Origin: Alphaproteobacteria bacterium
Lineage (GTDB): Bacteria; Pseudomonadota; Alphaproteobacteria; Puniceispirillales; Puniceispirillaceae
DNA length: 15,938 nucleotides
Reading direction: 5' to 3'
Assembly: GCA_022425565.1 (NCBI GenBank)
Contig: JAKMFG010000192.1
Location: 1 to 15,938, forward strand
Both the position numbers and the translations under genes were made by a program. Positions 8,515 through 15,938 of the stretch are shown one piece after another. Under the pieces are notes generated by a model that was given only the letters and a program-made list of their open reading frames with translations, had not been told where the DNA came from and made no database searches. The stretch's first letter is position 1; each line of letters opens with the position of its first letter.

Positions 8515-11433
8515 CTAGTCTTCCTTTGCCTTCAGGCCCAGCGCCTCGTTCACGAGAGCTGCCTGTTCACGATTATGCCGCGACAGGGACCCGGTGGCAG
8601 GTGATGCCGCAGCGGCGCGGCCTGCATAGGCAAGCCGTTCCTGCTGGCACCCGGCCTCTGCCATCGCGTCTTCGATGAAGTCGCGGACAAAGGTCCAGCT
8701 TCCCATGTTCTTCGGCTCTTCCTGGCACCAGACGAGACTTGCCTTCGGCGTCATCGCCAGCGCCTCGGTCAGGGCCTTGGACGGGAATGGGTATAGCTGT
8801 TCGACGCGGATGATCTCGGTGTCCCAGTCCTCGGCAGCGTCGCGCGCTGCGGCGAGATCGTAATAGACCTTGCCACTACACATCACCAGCCGCTTTGCCT
8901 TGCCTGATTTCACCTTGGTATCGCGCTCGTCGAGAATGCGGTGGAAGGTGGTTCCGGGGCCCATATCCTCGAGCCGTGAGACGCAGGCCTTGTGACGCAG
9001 CAGCGATTTTGGCGTCATGATCACCAGCGGCTTGCGGAAATCGCGGCGCAGCTGGCGGCGCAGCACATGGAAATAGCTGGCCGGAGTGCTGCAGTTCACA
9101 ACCTGCATATTGTCCTCGGCGCACAGCTGAAGATAACGCTCGAGGCGTGCCGAGCTATGCTCCGGCCCCTGGCCCTCATAGCCATGCGGCAGCAGCAGCA
9201 CCAGCGCGTTCATGCGGAGCCATTTCGACTCGCCAGAGGAGATGAACTGGTCGATCACCACCTGCGCGCCGTTGGCAAAATCACCGAACTGCGCTTCCCA
9301 CATGACCAGCGCATTCGGCTCGGCCTGCGAGAAACCATATTCAAATCCCATCACCGACGCTTCGGACAGCGGAGAGTCGATCACCTCGAACATCGCCTGG
9401 TCTTCGGACAGGTGCGACAGCGGCGCATAGCGCTCTTCAGTCGCCTGATCCACCAGCACCGCGTGACGCTGGCTGAAAGTGCCGCGGCAGCTGTCCTGGC
9501 CGGACAGGCGTACCGGATCACCTTCGAGAAGCAGCGCGCCAAAGGCAAGATGCTCAGCGGTCGCCCAGTCAATGCCGTCACCCTCACGAATGCGCGTGGC
9601 GCGCGTCTGCACAATGCGGGTCAGCTTCGGGTTAAGGGTCATACGCTCCGGCACCGTCGTCATCGATTCACCGATCTTGCGAAGCGTCTCGAGCTCGACA
9701 GCCGTGTCGCCTCGCCGCTCGACGCCATGCGCCGTGCGCATGCCGGACCAGCTTCCCTCGAGCCAGTCGGCCTTGTTCGGGCGGTAGTTCGTTCCGGCCT
9801 CGAATTCGGTGTCCAGATAGGCATTGCGGTCATCCACGACCTGCCTGGTTTCCTCGGGCGTCATGATGCCCTCGGCCACCAGCTTGTCGGCATAGATGGA
9901 GCTTGTCGTCGGATGCTTGCCGATGGTCTTGTACATCAACGGCTGCGTGAACATCGGCTCGTCACCTTCATTATGGCCGAACCGGCGATAGCAGAAGATG
10001 TCGAGAACAACGTCGCTGCCGAAGGCCTGGCGGAACTCGATGGCTATCCGCGCCGCATGGACGACCGCCTCGGGGTCGTCACCATTCACATGGAAGATCG
10101 GCGCCATCACCATCTTCGCCACGTCGGTCGGATATGGCGAGGAACGCGAATAGTGCGGGCTCGTGGTGAAGCCGATCTGGTTGTTATGGATAATATGAAT
10201 CGTGCCGCCAGTGCGGTAGCCGCGAAGCGCCGAAAAGGCAAATGTCTCGGCAACAACCCCCTGGCCGGCGAAAGCAGCATCACCATGCAGCAGGATTCCC
10301 ACGACTTCCTTGCGTTCGGTATCCCGGCGCTGTTCCTGCTTGGCCCGCACCCGACCGACCACGATCGGATCGACGATCTCGAGATGCGACGGGTTCGGCG
10401 CAAGACTGAGATGAACGGTCTTGCCGTCGAACTCGCGGTCTGACGACGCACCCATGTGATATTTCACATCACCCGATCCACCGGCATCCTCCGGGTTTGC
10501 CGGATTGCCGAGAAATTCAGAGATGATCGCACGGAACGGTTTGCCGAAGACATTATGCAGGATGTTCAGACGGCCGCGGTGCGCCATGCCGACCACAATC
10601 TCGCCAACGCCAAGCTGGGTGCCGCGCTTCAGGATCTGCTCCAGTGCCGGGATCATCGCCTCGCCACCATCGACGCCGAAACGCTTGGTGCCGGTGTATT
10701 TCTTGTGCAGGTATTTTTCGAACTGCTCGGCGTCCACAAGGCGCTCATAGATCGCCTTCTTGCCGCGTTTGGTAAAGTCGGTGCGGTTGCCGATGGCCTC
10801 GATACGTTCCTGAATCCACGCTTTCTGAGCCGGGTCCTGCACATGCATGAACTCGACGCCGATGGTGCTGCAATAGGTCTTGCGGAGTGTCTCGACAATC
10901 TCGCGCAGGGTCGCCGTCTCGAGGCCAAGAACATAATTGATAAAGATCGGGCGGTCCCAGTCGGCATCGGTGAAGCCGTAGGTCGCCGGATCGAGCTCGG
11001 GATGCAGCGGCTTGGTTTCCAGCGACAGCGGATCGAGATCGGCCAGAAGGTGTCCGCGGATCCGGTAGGCACGAATCAGCATCACCGCACGGAGCGAGTC
11101 GAACGTCGCGGCACGCATGTCATCGGCATTCATATGCCGCCCGGCAGCATGGCCGGCAGCCACGGCATTCACAGAATCGGCCGGGTCAGTCGCCCCGACG
11201 ATGCGGCTGCCGTTGCGGGCCCAGCTGGGACCCTGCTCGATTTCGACACTGCTGTCGCCAAGCGCATTGAGACGCTCGAAATAGGCGGCCCAGCGGCTGT
11301 CGACGGCTGAAGGATCGCGCCGCCACGCTGCGTTCATCTCGGCAATGAAGGTGGCATTCGCCGCCGACAGGAAGGTCAGATCAAACTCGTCTGGCAGTCC
11401 GGGTTGGCCCGGTACCTGAGCCGCGTCATCCAT
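8515..11433 (-). CDS. sucA: 2-oxoglutarate dehydrogenase E1 component
   Basis: This thiamine-diphosphate enzyme decarboxylates 2-oxoglutarate and loads the succinyl group on the E2 lipoyl arm, the rate-controlling step. It has 972 residues, in the normal alphaproteobacterial range. The N-terminal segment FLSAANATFIAEMNAAWRRD at 21-40 is the conserved E2-binding helix. The cofactor domain includes VGMAHRGRLN at 281-290 and HGDAAFAGQG at 383-392. HNNQIGF at 416-422 and CYRRFGHNEGDEP at 481-493 follow. The C-terminal half has the transketolase-like pyrimidine domain (WEAQFGDFANGAQ) and ends in LKAKED. The ATG at 11433 has AGGTG about eight bases upstream and gives the expected N-terminus. The gene lies 75 bases after sucD and 81 bases before sucB. 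Both gaps contain strong hairpins, which may tune mRNA levels along the cluster. Confidence 0.97.
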   Translation of the reverse strand: MDDAAQVPGQPGLPDEFDLTFLSAANATFIAEMNAAWRRDPSAVDSRWAAYFERLNALGDSSVEIEQGPSWARNGSRIVGATDPADSVNAVAAGHAAGRHMNADDMRAATFDSLRAVMLIRAYRIRGHLLADLDPLSLETKPLHPELDPATYGFTDADWDRPIFINYVLGLETATLREIVETLRKTYCSTIGVEFMHVQDPAQKAWIQERIEAIGNRTDFTKRGKKAIYERLVDAEQFEKYLHKKYTGTKRFGVDGGEAMIPALEQILKRGTQLGVGEIVVGMAHRGRLNILHNVFGKPFRAIISEFLGNPANPEDAGGSGDVKYHMGASSDREFDGKTVHLSLAPNPSHLEIVDPIVVGRVRAKQEQRRDTERKEVVGILLHGDAAFAGQGVVAETFAFSALRGYRTGGTIHIIHNNQIGFTTSPHYSRSSPYPTDVAKMVMAPIFHVNGDDPEAVVHAARIAIEFRQAFGSDVVLDIFCYRRFGHNEGDEPMFTQPLMYKTIGKHPTTSSIYADKLVAEGIMTPEETRQVVDDRNAYLDTEFEAGTNYRPNKADWLEGSWSGMRTAHGVERRGDTAVELETLRKIGESMTTVPERMTLNPKLTRIVQTRATRIREGDGIDWATAEHLAFGALLLEGDPVRLSGQDSCRGTFSQRHAVLVDQATEERYAPLSHLSEDQAMFEVIDSPLSEASVMGFEYGFSQAEPNALVMWEAQFGDFANGAQVVIDQFISSGESKWLRMNALVLLLPHGYEGQGPEHSSARLERYLQLCAEDNMQVVNCSTPASYFHVLRRQLRRDFRKPLVIMTPKSLLRHKACVSRLEDMGPGTTFHRILDERDTKVKSGKAKRLVMCSGKVYYDLAAARDAAEDWDTEIIRVEQLYPFPSKALTEALAMTPKASLVWCQEEPKNMGSWTFVRDFIEDAMAEAGCQQERLAYAGRAAAASPATGSLSRHNREQAALVNEALGLKAKED

Positions 11434-11475
11434 GAGAAAAGCACCTGTTCATTTTGACACCGTCCATCAGTGTAT

Positions 11476-11507
11476 GCGCTGCTGGCTCAGATTCAAGCCA
11501 CCAGCGC
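11476..11507 (-). repeat. Strong stem-loop between sucD and sucA
   Basis: GCGCTGCTGGCT (11476-11487) and AGCCACCAGCGC (11496-11507) pair at 11 of 12 positions around an eight-base loop. The stem begins one base after the sucD stop. No T-run follows on the minus strand, so it is not a canonical intrinsic terminator. It may act as a processing site, a 3'-end stabiliser or a partial block to readthrough from sucCD into sucAB. Confidence 0.5.
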
Positions 11508-11508
11508 G

Positions 11509-12390
11509 TTAACCAGCGCGGGCGATGGCCCGTGTGACCGCATTGCCGATATCAGCAGGCGACTCCGCCATCTCGTAGCCGGCGGCCTGCATGGCCCCGA
11601 TCTTGTCGGATGCGGCACCGCTTCCGCCGCTGACGATGGCACCGGCATGACCCATGCGGCGACCCGGAGGCGCCGTCTGGCCGGCGATAAATCCGGCGAT
11701 CGGCTTCTTTGAGGGATGCGCCGCATAGAAGGCTGCCGCCTCTTCCTCGGCCGACCCGCCAATCTCGCCGATCATCACGATGGCTTCGGTCTGGTCGTCA
11801 TTGAGGAACATGTCCAGGCAATCGATGAAATTGGTGCCGTTGACCGGGTCACCGCCAATGCCGATGCAGGTCGACTGGCCAAGGCCGACGGCCGAGGTCT
11901 GTGCGACGGCCTCATAGGTCAGGGTGCCGGACCGCGACACGATGCCGACCTTGCCGGGCGTGTGGATATGACCTGGCATGATGCCGATCTTGCACTCGCC
12001 CGGGGTGATGATGCCTGGGCAGTTGGGGCCGATCAGCCGGCTGTTGCTGTTATCCAGCGCACGCTTCACCCGTACCATATCGAGCACCGGAATGCCCTCG
12101 GTGATGCAGATGACCAGCGGCATGCCGGCATCGATAGCCTCGAGGATGGAATCCGCTGCAAAAGGCGGCGGCACATAGATCACCGAAGCGTTTGCTTCGG
12201 TTTCGGCCATCGCGTCGGCGACCGAGTTGAACACCGGCAGGCCGAGATGCGTCTGCCCGCCCTTACCCGGGGTGACACCACCAACCATGTTAGTGCCGTA
12301 ATCAATGGCCTGTTCGGAATGGAAGGTGCCCTGCGAGCCGGTAAAGCCCTGGCAGATGACCTTGGTCTGACTGTTCACGAGTACTGACAT
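11509..12390 (-). CDS. sucD: Succinyl-CoA synthetase (ADP-forming) subunit alpha
   Basis: With SucC this subunit converts succinyl-CoA to succinate with substrate-level formation of a nucleoside triphosphate. Alpha carries CoA and the phosphohistidine. The length of 293 residues is standard. The Rossmann-type CoA-binding domain includes [10 protein letters not shown] at 15-24 and [10 protein letters not shown] at 36-45. Conserved IGPNCPG and SRSGTLTYE segments lead into the C-terminal domain. The phosphorylated histidine is H248 in [11 protein letters not shown]. The ATG at 12390 is preceded by GGGGGA eight bases upstream and lies 14 bases after the sucC stop, so the two subunits are surely cotranscribed. 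The stop is directly followed by a strong stem-loop. Nothing is missing or unusual in the protein. Confidence 0.97.
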   Translation of the reverse strand: MSVLVNSQTKVICQGFTGSQGTFHSEQAIDYGTNMVGGVTPGKGGQTHLGLPVFNSVADAMAETEANASVIYVPPPFAADSILEAIDAGMPLVICITEGIPVLDMVRVKRALDNSNSRLIGPNCPGIITPGECKIGIMPGHIHTPGKVGIVSRSGTLTYEAVAQTSAVGLGQSTCIGIGGDPVNGTNFIDCLDMFLNDDQTEAIVMIGEIGGSAEEEAAAFYAAHPSKKPIAGFIAGQTAPPGRRMGHAGAIVSGGSGAASDKIGAMQAAGYEMAESPADIGNAVTRAIARAG

Positions 12391-12404
12391 GACATATTCC
12401 CCCG

Positions 12405-13565
12405 TCAGGCTGTCGCGGCGACGATTTTCGCCGCAGCATCGGCCAGATTGTCTGCCGCAATGATGTCGAGGCCGCTCTCGGCCATGATGCGCTTGCCCTC
12501 TTCGACATTGGTGCCCTCGAGCCGCACAACCAGCGGCTTGTCGAGACCAAGGCTGCGGGCCGCGCTGACAACGCCTTCGGCGATGATGTCACAGCGCATG
12601 ATACCGCCGAAGATGTTGACCAGGATGCCCTTCACGTTCTCATCGGAGAGAATGATCTTGAAGGCTTCGGTGACACGCTCGGCAGTGGCGCTGCCGCCAA
12701 CATCGAGGAAATTCGCCGGAGAACCACCCTGAAGCTGGATGATGTCCATGGTCGCCATGGCGAGGCCGGCACCGTTCACCATGCAGCCGATATTGCCGTC
12801 GAGCTTGATATAGTTGAGCTCGAACTCGCTGGCCCGTACTTCGGCCGGGTCTTCCTCGGCAAGGTCGCGAAGCTCCAGAACGTCGGGATGACGGTAGAGC
12901 GCGTTATCATCGAAGCTCATCTTCGCATCCAGCGCCAGCAGATCGCCGCTTCCGGTCACCACAAGCGGATTGATCTCGAGAAGGCTTGCATCCAGCTCGT
13001 TGAAGGCACGGTACAGCCCGCCGAGGAAACCCGGAAGCTGCTTCGCGGTGCCCTTCGACAGGCCAAGCACGCCGGCGATGCGGCGGATATGATGGGGCTG
13101 CAGGCCGGTGGCTGGATCGATGCCGAGGGACAGGATCTTTTCGGGGTTCGTTTCGGCGACCTCCTCGATATCCATGCCGCCCTCGCTGGAGGCGATGATC
13201 GTCACCCGGCTGTTGCCGCGATCAACCAGGATCGACAGATACAGCTCGTCACCGATATCGCAGCCTTCCTCAACATAAAGACGCTGGACCTCACGGCCCT
13301 GCGGGCCGGTCTGATGCGTAACGAGGGTCCTGCCAAGAAGCTCGGTTGCCACCTCGCGGACCTCGCCGACAGATTTGACGACCTTGACGCCGCCTGCCTT
13401 GCCACGTCCGCCAGCGTGAATCTGTGCCTTGACGACATGCACCGGGCCACCGAGATCGGTGGCAGCAGCGACGGCTTCGTCAACCGTGAACGCTGCCGTG
13501 CCACGCGGCACCGCGACGCCGAAACCGGCCAGCAGGCCCTTGGCCTGATGTTCATGGATATTCAT
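12405..13565 (-). CDS. sucC: Succinyl-CoA synthetase (ADP-forming) subunit beta
   Basis: Beta holds the nucleotide site of the synthetase in an ATP-grasp fold. The product from the ATG at 13565 has 386 residues and begins [12 protein letters not shown], the family N-terminus. K46 and the glycine-rich [11 protein letters not shown] segment at 51-61 belong to the ATP-grasp domain. N199 and D213, the magnesium ligands, are in [10 protein letters not shown] and [17 protein letters not shown] at 264-274 and the GGI segment at 320-322 belong to the C-terminal CoA-ligase domain. A GTG four codons upstream is in frame, but the run of G between it and the ATG looks like the ribosome site, so the ATG is preferred. 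The gene follows mdh by 38 bases and precedes sucD by 14. Nucleotide preference (ATP or GTP) cannot be decided here. Confidence 0.97.
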   Translation of the reverse strand: MNIHEHQAKGLLAGFGVAVPRGTAAFTVDEAVAAATDLGGPVHVVKAQIHAGGRGKAGGVKVVKSVGEVREVATELLGRTLVTHQTGPQGREVQRLYVEEGCDIGDELYLSILVDRGNSRVTIIASSEGGMDIEEVAETNPEKILSLGIDPATGLQPHHIRRIAGVLGLSKGTAKQLPGFLGGLYRAFNELDASLLEINPLVVTGSGDLLALDAKMSFDDNALYRHPDVLELRDLAEEDPAEVRASEFELNYIKLDGNIGCMVNGAGLAMATMDIIQLQGGSPANFLDVGGSATAERVTEAFKIILSDENVKGILVNIFGGIMRCDIIAEGVVSAARSLGLDKPLVVRLEGTNVEEGKRIMAESGLDIIAADNLADAAAKIVAATA

Positions 13566-13580
13566 GTAACCCCCCACTGA

Positions 13581-13594
13581 CGGGCCGCAGCCCG
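13581..13594 (-). repeat. Short inverted repeat in the mdh-sucC gap
   Basis: CGGGC (13581-13585) and GCCCG (13590-13594) form a five-base stem with the loop CGCA in the 38-base gap. It is small and G+C-rich, and no T-run follows. Confidence 0.25.
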
Positions 13595-13603
13595 CGCTCT
13601 ATT

Positions 13604-14602
<999 letters not shown>

Positions 14603-14610
14603 TCAGCAGG

Positions 14611-14630
14611 CACCGCTGAACGTTGCGGTG
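14611..14630 (-). repeat. Inverted repeat in the zapE-mdh gap
   Basis: CACCGC (14611-14616) and GCGGTG (14625-14630) form a perfect six-base stem with an eight-base loop. A second short stem, ACGGC/GCCGT at 14591-14603, follows towards mdh. Both would lie in the mdh leader or the zapE 3' tail. Confidence 0.3.
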
Positions 14631-14659
14631 GGTTTAGCCGAAACTCGGTGGTCAAACAA
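14631..14659 (-). promoter_or_regulatory. Possible mdh promoter
   Basis: TTGTTT (14659-14654) and TAAACC (14636-14631) on the minus strand are 17 bases apart and match the -35 and -10 consensus at three of six positions each. The placement, about 75 bases before the mdh ATG in the largest gap of the cluster, is reasonable. The sequence match is weak. Confidence 0.18.
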
Positions 14660-14693
14660 GGGGAATTGGAGTCGAATTCGAAACAGGCAGAGG

Positions 14694-15845
14694 TTATTCG
14701 TCAATTGGCCGTTCTACAGCCGTGCGGCGGGTCATTTCACCAAGCCGTGAGCGTGTCCGGTCGAATTCAAAGGCGAACTGGTGCCCGTCATAAAGACCGC
14801 CAATATCGTCACCGGCCGAAGCAATCAGGAAGCGTTGCCGGTCATAGAGCGCATCGACAAGCCACATGAACCTGCGGGCTGCCGGCTCGTTGGCATCGCT
14901 CAGCCGCGGGATGTTGGCCAGCACCAGCCCGGCGAACCGTCCGGCGATGGCAAGATAGTCACGCGCCGCCAGCGGCGCCTCGCACAGCGATGCGAAATCG
15001 GTGCGCGCCACATCGCCGGCCACCTTGTCGAAGAGAATCTCCCGGCCTGCAACACGGACAATGTCGGTTCCGACCGGCACTGTTCCGGCAAGCCTGGCAA
15101 AGGCCGAATCGAGCGCCGCCAGCGCCATATCGTCATCGGGCGTATACCAGGCCGGAATCTGCGCCAGAACACTGGCACGCCAGTCCTGTCCGGCAGCGAT
15201 TTCGATCACCTTGCACTTTGTTTTCAGCAGCGCAATGAAGGGCAGGAAACGGTCGCGATGCAGACCGTTCTTGTAGAGTTCGTCGGCATGCCGGTTGGAT
15301 GTGGCGACAAGGGTCACACCGCGGTCGAACAACGCGGTGAACAGACGCGCAAGGATCATCGCATCGGCGATGTCACGGACCTCCATTTCATCGAAACACA
15401 TGACCCGCCCGCGCGCCGCCAGTGCATCTGCTGCCGTGATGATCGGATCGTCGGCCCCAGCCTCGCGCGCCGCATGAACCTCGTCCTGTGCCAGAACCAT
15501 GAAATCATGAAAGTGCAGCCGGAACGGGGTAATGCCGGTCACGGTTGTGGCCAGCGCATCATGGAACATGTCCATCAGCATCGTCTTGCCACGCCCAACA
15601 CCGCCATGGATGTAAAGGCCGCGTGGCTGTACCGCCCGGCGCAGAGGCAGCCAACGGCGGCGCGTGCCGGCGGCGAGATCGTCAATCAGATTGTCGAGGG
15701 CATCGGCGACGGCGCTCTGCCCGGCATCGGGCGACAGTCCGCCAGCGGCGATGCGTGATGCCATAAGCGCGGCAACGGGACCTGCCGGCCCCGTAGCGAC
15801 TCCAGCATCGCCCTTGTCGTTATCTGTTTGTCCGATATCCGGCAT
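14694..15845 (-). CDS. zapE: AFG1-family ATPase ZapE
   Basis: ZapE/AFG1 proteins are AAA-type P-loop ATPases. In E. coli ZapE acts at the division ring, and the mitochondrial homologue AFG1/LACE1 acts in quality control of respiratory-complex subunits. The product has 383 residues. The P-loop GGVGRGKT is at 81-88, HFHDFM at 111-116 and Walker [10 protein letters not shown] at 148-156. The sensor-like [15 protein letters not shown] at 181-195 runs into RDRFLPFI. The ATG at 15845 adds about 25 low-complexity residues before the family region ([12 protein letters not shown]). Its ribosome site is poor, so the start is the least certain part. The gene lies 35 bases after sdhB and 139 before mdh. 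This placement beside respiratory genes fits the AFG1-like role better than division alone. Confidence 0.93.
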   Translation of the reverse strand: MPDIGQTDNDKGDAGVATGPAGPVAALMASRIAAGGLSPDAGQSAVADALDNLIDDLAAGTRRRWLPLRRAVQPRGLYIHGGVGRGKTMLMDMFHDALATTVTGITPFRLHFHDFMVLAQDEVHAAREAGADDPIITAADALAARGRVMCFDEMEVRDIADAMILARLFTALFDRGVTLVATSNRHADELYKNGLHRDRFLPFIALLKTKCKVIEIAAGQDWRASVLAQIPAWYTPDDDMALAALDSAFARLAGTVPVGTDIVRVAGREILFDKVAGDVARTDFASLCEAPLAARDYLAIAGRFAGLVLANIPRLSDANEPAARRFMWLVDALYDRQRFLIASAGDDIGGLYDGHQFAFEFDRTRSRLGEMTRRTAVERPIDE

Positions 15846-15880
15846 GGCCCCGTCCAGCGTGGTGGCAGACAGGCATGACC

Positions 15881-15938
15881 CTAGCGGCTGGCAAGCTCGC
15901 TCTTGATGCCGGCGATGGCCTTGCCAGGGTTCAGCCCC
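15881..15938 (-). CDS. sdhB: Succinate dehydrogenase iron-sulfur subunit, C-terminal end (cut by the window edge)
   Basis: Only the last 18 codons are in the window. They read [18 protein letters not shown] before the TAG at 15881-15883. GLNP followed by KAI and a short final helix is the conserved end of SdhB, directly after the last cysteine cluster that lies outside the window. The position upstream of zapE and mdh fits an sdhCDAB operon running into the TCA cluster. The identification rests on a short match plus context. Confidence 0.8.
   Translation of the reverse strand, partial: GLNPGKAIAGIKSELASR

Noticed and set aside
7111..8604. 497-codon plus-strand frame opposite sucB, Arg/Cys/Gly-rich
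   Set aside because: The Arg/Cys/Gly-rich part is the reverse reading of the Ala/Pro linker codons of sucB; no ribosome site or recognisable motif supports it.
8992..10443. 483-codon plus-strand frame opposite sucA
   Set aside because: It is another shadow of a long, conserved gene; the minus-strand frame has full-length E1 motifs.
14671..14767. GTCGAATTC occurring twice (14671-14679 and 14759-14767), one copy within a ten-base palindrome at 14672-14681
   Set aside because: One copy lies inside zapE coding sequence, and the spacing shows no promoter relation; chance is the simplest explanation.

Overview
The window reads as a chromosomal core-metabolism region of an alphaproteobacterium. 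The evidence is the collinear order sdhB-zapE-mdh-sucC-sucD-sucA-sucB-lpd, the LDH-like malate dehydrogenase, the F1 delta gene directly ahead of the F1 alpha gene, and a G+C-rich, GC3-biased sequence that throws long shadow ORFs on the opposite strand. This gene order is familiar from Rhodospirillales-type and SAR116-type marine genomes; the exact lineage is an inference. I see no mobile element, prophage, tRNA, rRNA or CRISPR array, and no stretch above 300 bases lacks a gene.

Layout in window coordinates. 1-1021 (-): 5' part of atpA. 1021-1575 (-): atpH, joined to atpA by a TGATG stop/start overlap. 1576-1755: probable atp promoter and leader. 1756-3957 (-): priA. 3958-4115: a divergent intergenic region with a palindrome and a 12-bp direct repeat. 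4116-4769 (+): a small transaldolase. 4774-5661 (+): xerC, four bases after the transaldolase. 5688-7097 (-): lpd, converging on xerC across 26 bases. 7168-8433 (-): sucB. 8515-11433 (-): sucA. 11509-12390 (-): sucD. 12405-13565 (-): sucC. 13604-14554 (-): mdh. 14694-15845 (-): zapE. 15881-15938 (-): last 18 codons of sdhB.

How it works together. On the minus strand from right to left the genes encode succinate dehydrogenase (end only), the AFG1-type ATPase ZapE, malate dehydrogenase, both subunits of succinyl-CoA synthetase, and all three components (E1, E2, E3) of 2-oxoglutarate dehydrogenase. This covers the 2-oxoglutarate to succinate steps and the malate to oxaloacetate step of the TCA cycle. 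The NADH and succinate produced feed the respiratory chain whose proton gradient drives the ATP synthase encoded at the left end. Between these blocks lie replication-restart helicase PriA, chromosome-dimer recombinase XerC and a pentose-phosphate transaldolase.

Nothing in the window looks like an undescribed system. The observations most worth a second look are non-coding: nearly every gap in the TCA cluster carries an inverted repeat, the sucA-sucB gap has three in a row with one covering a Shine-Dalgarno sequence, and the priA/transaldolase gap is packed with repeats. At the protein level, active-site residues indicate that the small aldolase-family protein is a transaldolase rather than a fructose-6-phosphate aldolase.
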